A stretch of DNA of 64,000 nucleotides from CAINVV01 sp037140615 (GTDB lineage: Bacteria > Bacteroidota > Bacteroidia > Bacteroidales > Prolixibacteraceae): positions 6,022 through 70,021 of the forward strand of contig JBAXED010000006.1 of assembly GCA_037140615.1 (NCBI GenBank). The letters are read 5' to 3'. The translations under genes and the position numbers were made by a program. Shown piece after piece: positions 63,903 through 64,000 of the stretch. The notes beneath the pieces were generated by a model. That model worked only from the letters and a program-made list of their open reading frames with translations, did no database searches and was not told the DNA's origin. Numbering within the stretch: the stretch's first letter is position 1; each line of letters begins with the position of its first letter.

Positions 63903-63940
63903 CAGAAAAGGCAACCGACTGTATATCAATTGCCTTTCTA
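63903..63940 (-). terminator. Possible terminator of a gene to the right of the window
   Basis: AGAAAGGCAA pairs with TTGCCTTTTCT across a loop of about 16 bases and is followed by T-rich sequence on the minus strand. It fits a terminator for a leftward gene lying beyond base 64000. Confidence 0.4.
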
Positions 63941-63945
63941 AATCG

Positions 63946-63964
63946 GTGCCCAGAACAAGGGCAC
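63946..63964. repeat. Short perfect hairpin
   Basis: GTGCCC (63946-63951) and GGGCAC (63959-63964) form a 6-bp stem with a 7-base loop just right of the possible terminator. Its role is unknown; it may be part of the same 3' structure. Confidence 0.4.
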
Positions 63965-64000
63965 ATATCTTTTTATCTCGGTTTACATTGGTTTATTATA

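Larger units (their letters stand above)
63694..64000. other. Intergenic region upstream of kdnA
   Basis: No gene is seen in the last 307 bases. It should contain the kdnA promoter and two hairpins near its right end, described separately. The sequence is AT-rich with no recognised operator. Confidence 0.5.

Overview
The window looks like a chromosomal segment from a Bacteroidota bacterium, probably an anaerobic or facultative member of the Bacteroidales/Marinilabiliales type. Evidence: promoter-like TAnnTTTG boxes, a complex I operon without nuoEFG, a split LysO, FG-GAP and TlpA/DUF4369-type proteins, an OlsF-like aminolipid acyltransferase fusion, secreted glycosidases, and a Vor/Kor 2-oxoacid:ferredoxin oxidoreductase beside phenylacetate-CoA ligase. 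No tRNA, rRNA, transposase, prophage gene or CRISPR array was seen. The left edge cuts a sensor kinase gene.

Layout. 1-5077: signalling cluster (PAS-rich hybrid kinase, REC-kinase-REC protein, NarL-type regulator). 5127-11009: permuted papain-like lipoprotein, GNAT, OsmC, TcdA, small secreted Ala/Lys/Pro-rich protein, divergent OmpR-type two-component pair. 11443-21826: 11-subunit complex I operon nuoABCDHIJKLMN plus a 108-aa protein of unknown role. 21898-24994: GH53 galactanase, two membrane proteins, a frameshifted lipoprotein gene. 25263-36456: phenylacetate-CoA ligase, ACT protein, prephenate dehydratase, flavodoxin, aminotransferase, ferredoxin, KorABC-type oxidoreductase, nucleoside transporter, ADP-forming acyl-CoA synthetase. 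36589-44901: OlsF-like enzyme, YgiQ radical SAM protein, esterase remnant, rhamnulokinase, two paralogous barrel proteins, split LysO, thioesterase. 45086-52258: AddA-like helicase-nuclease, ECF sigma operon, TlpA-like protein. 52273-59345: fucosidase, sialate O-acetylesterase, NarL regulator and a large FG-GAP propeller sensor kinase. 59474-63636: a four-gene operon for 8-amino-Kdo (kdnA, kdnB, kdsA) ending in an aldolase-CBS fusion.

How it fits together. Oxidation of 2-oxoacids by the Kor/Vor enzyme gives acyl-CoA and reduced ferredoxin or flavodoxin. The ADP-forming synthetase could recover ATP from the acyl-CoA, and a complex I lacking its NADH module could use the ferredoxin. This is inferred from gene content. 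The rightmost operon should change lipid A/core Kdo to its 8-amino form.

The two most unusual signals are: (1) six intergenic long inverted repeats built from degenerate 7-, 8- or 9-nt tandem words that contain stop codons and start at, or overlap, the stop codons of flanking genes; (2) a fusion of a TalC/FSA-like aldolase to KdsD-type CBS domains beside kdsA, suggesting an alternative or regulated arabinose-5-phosphate step.
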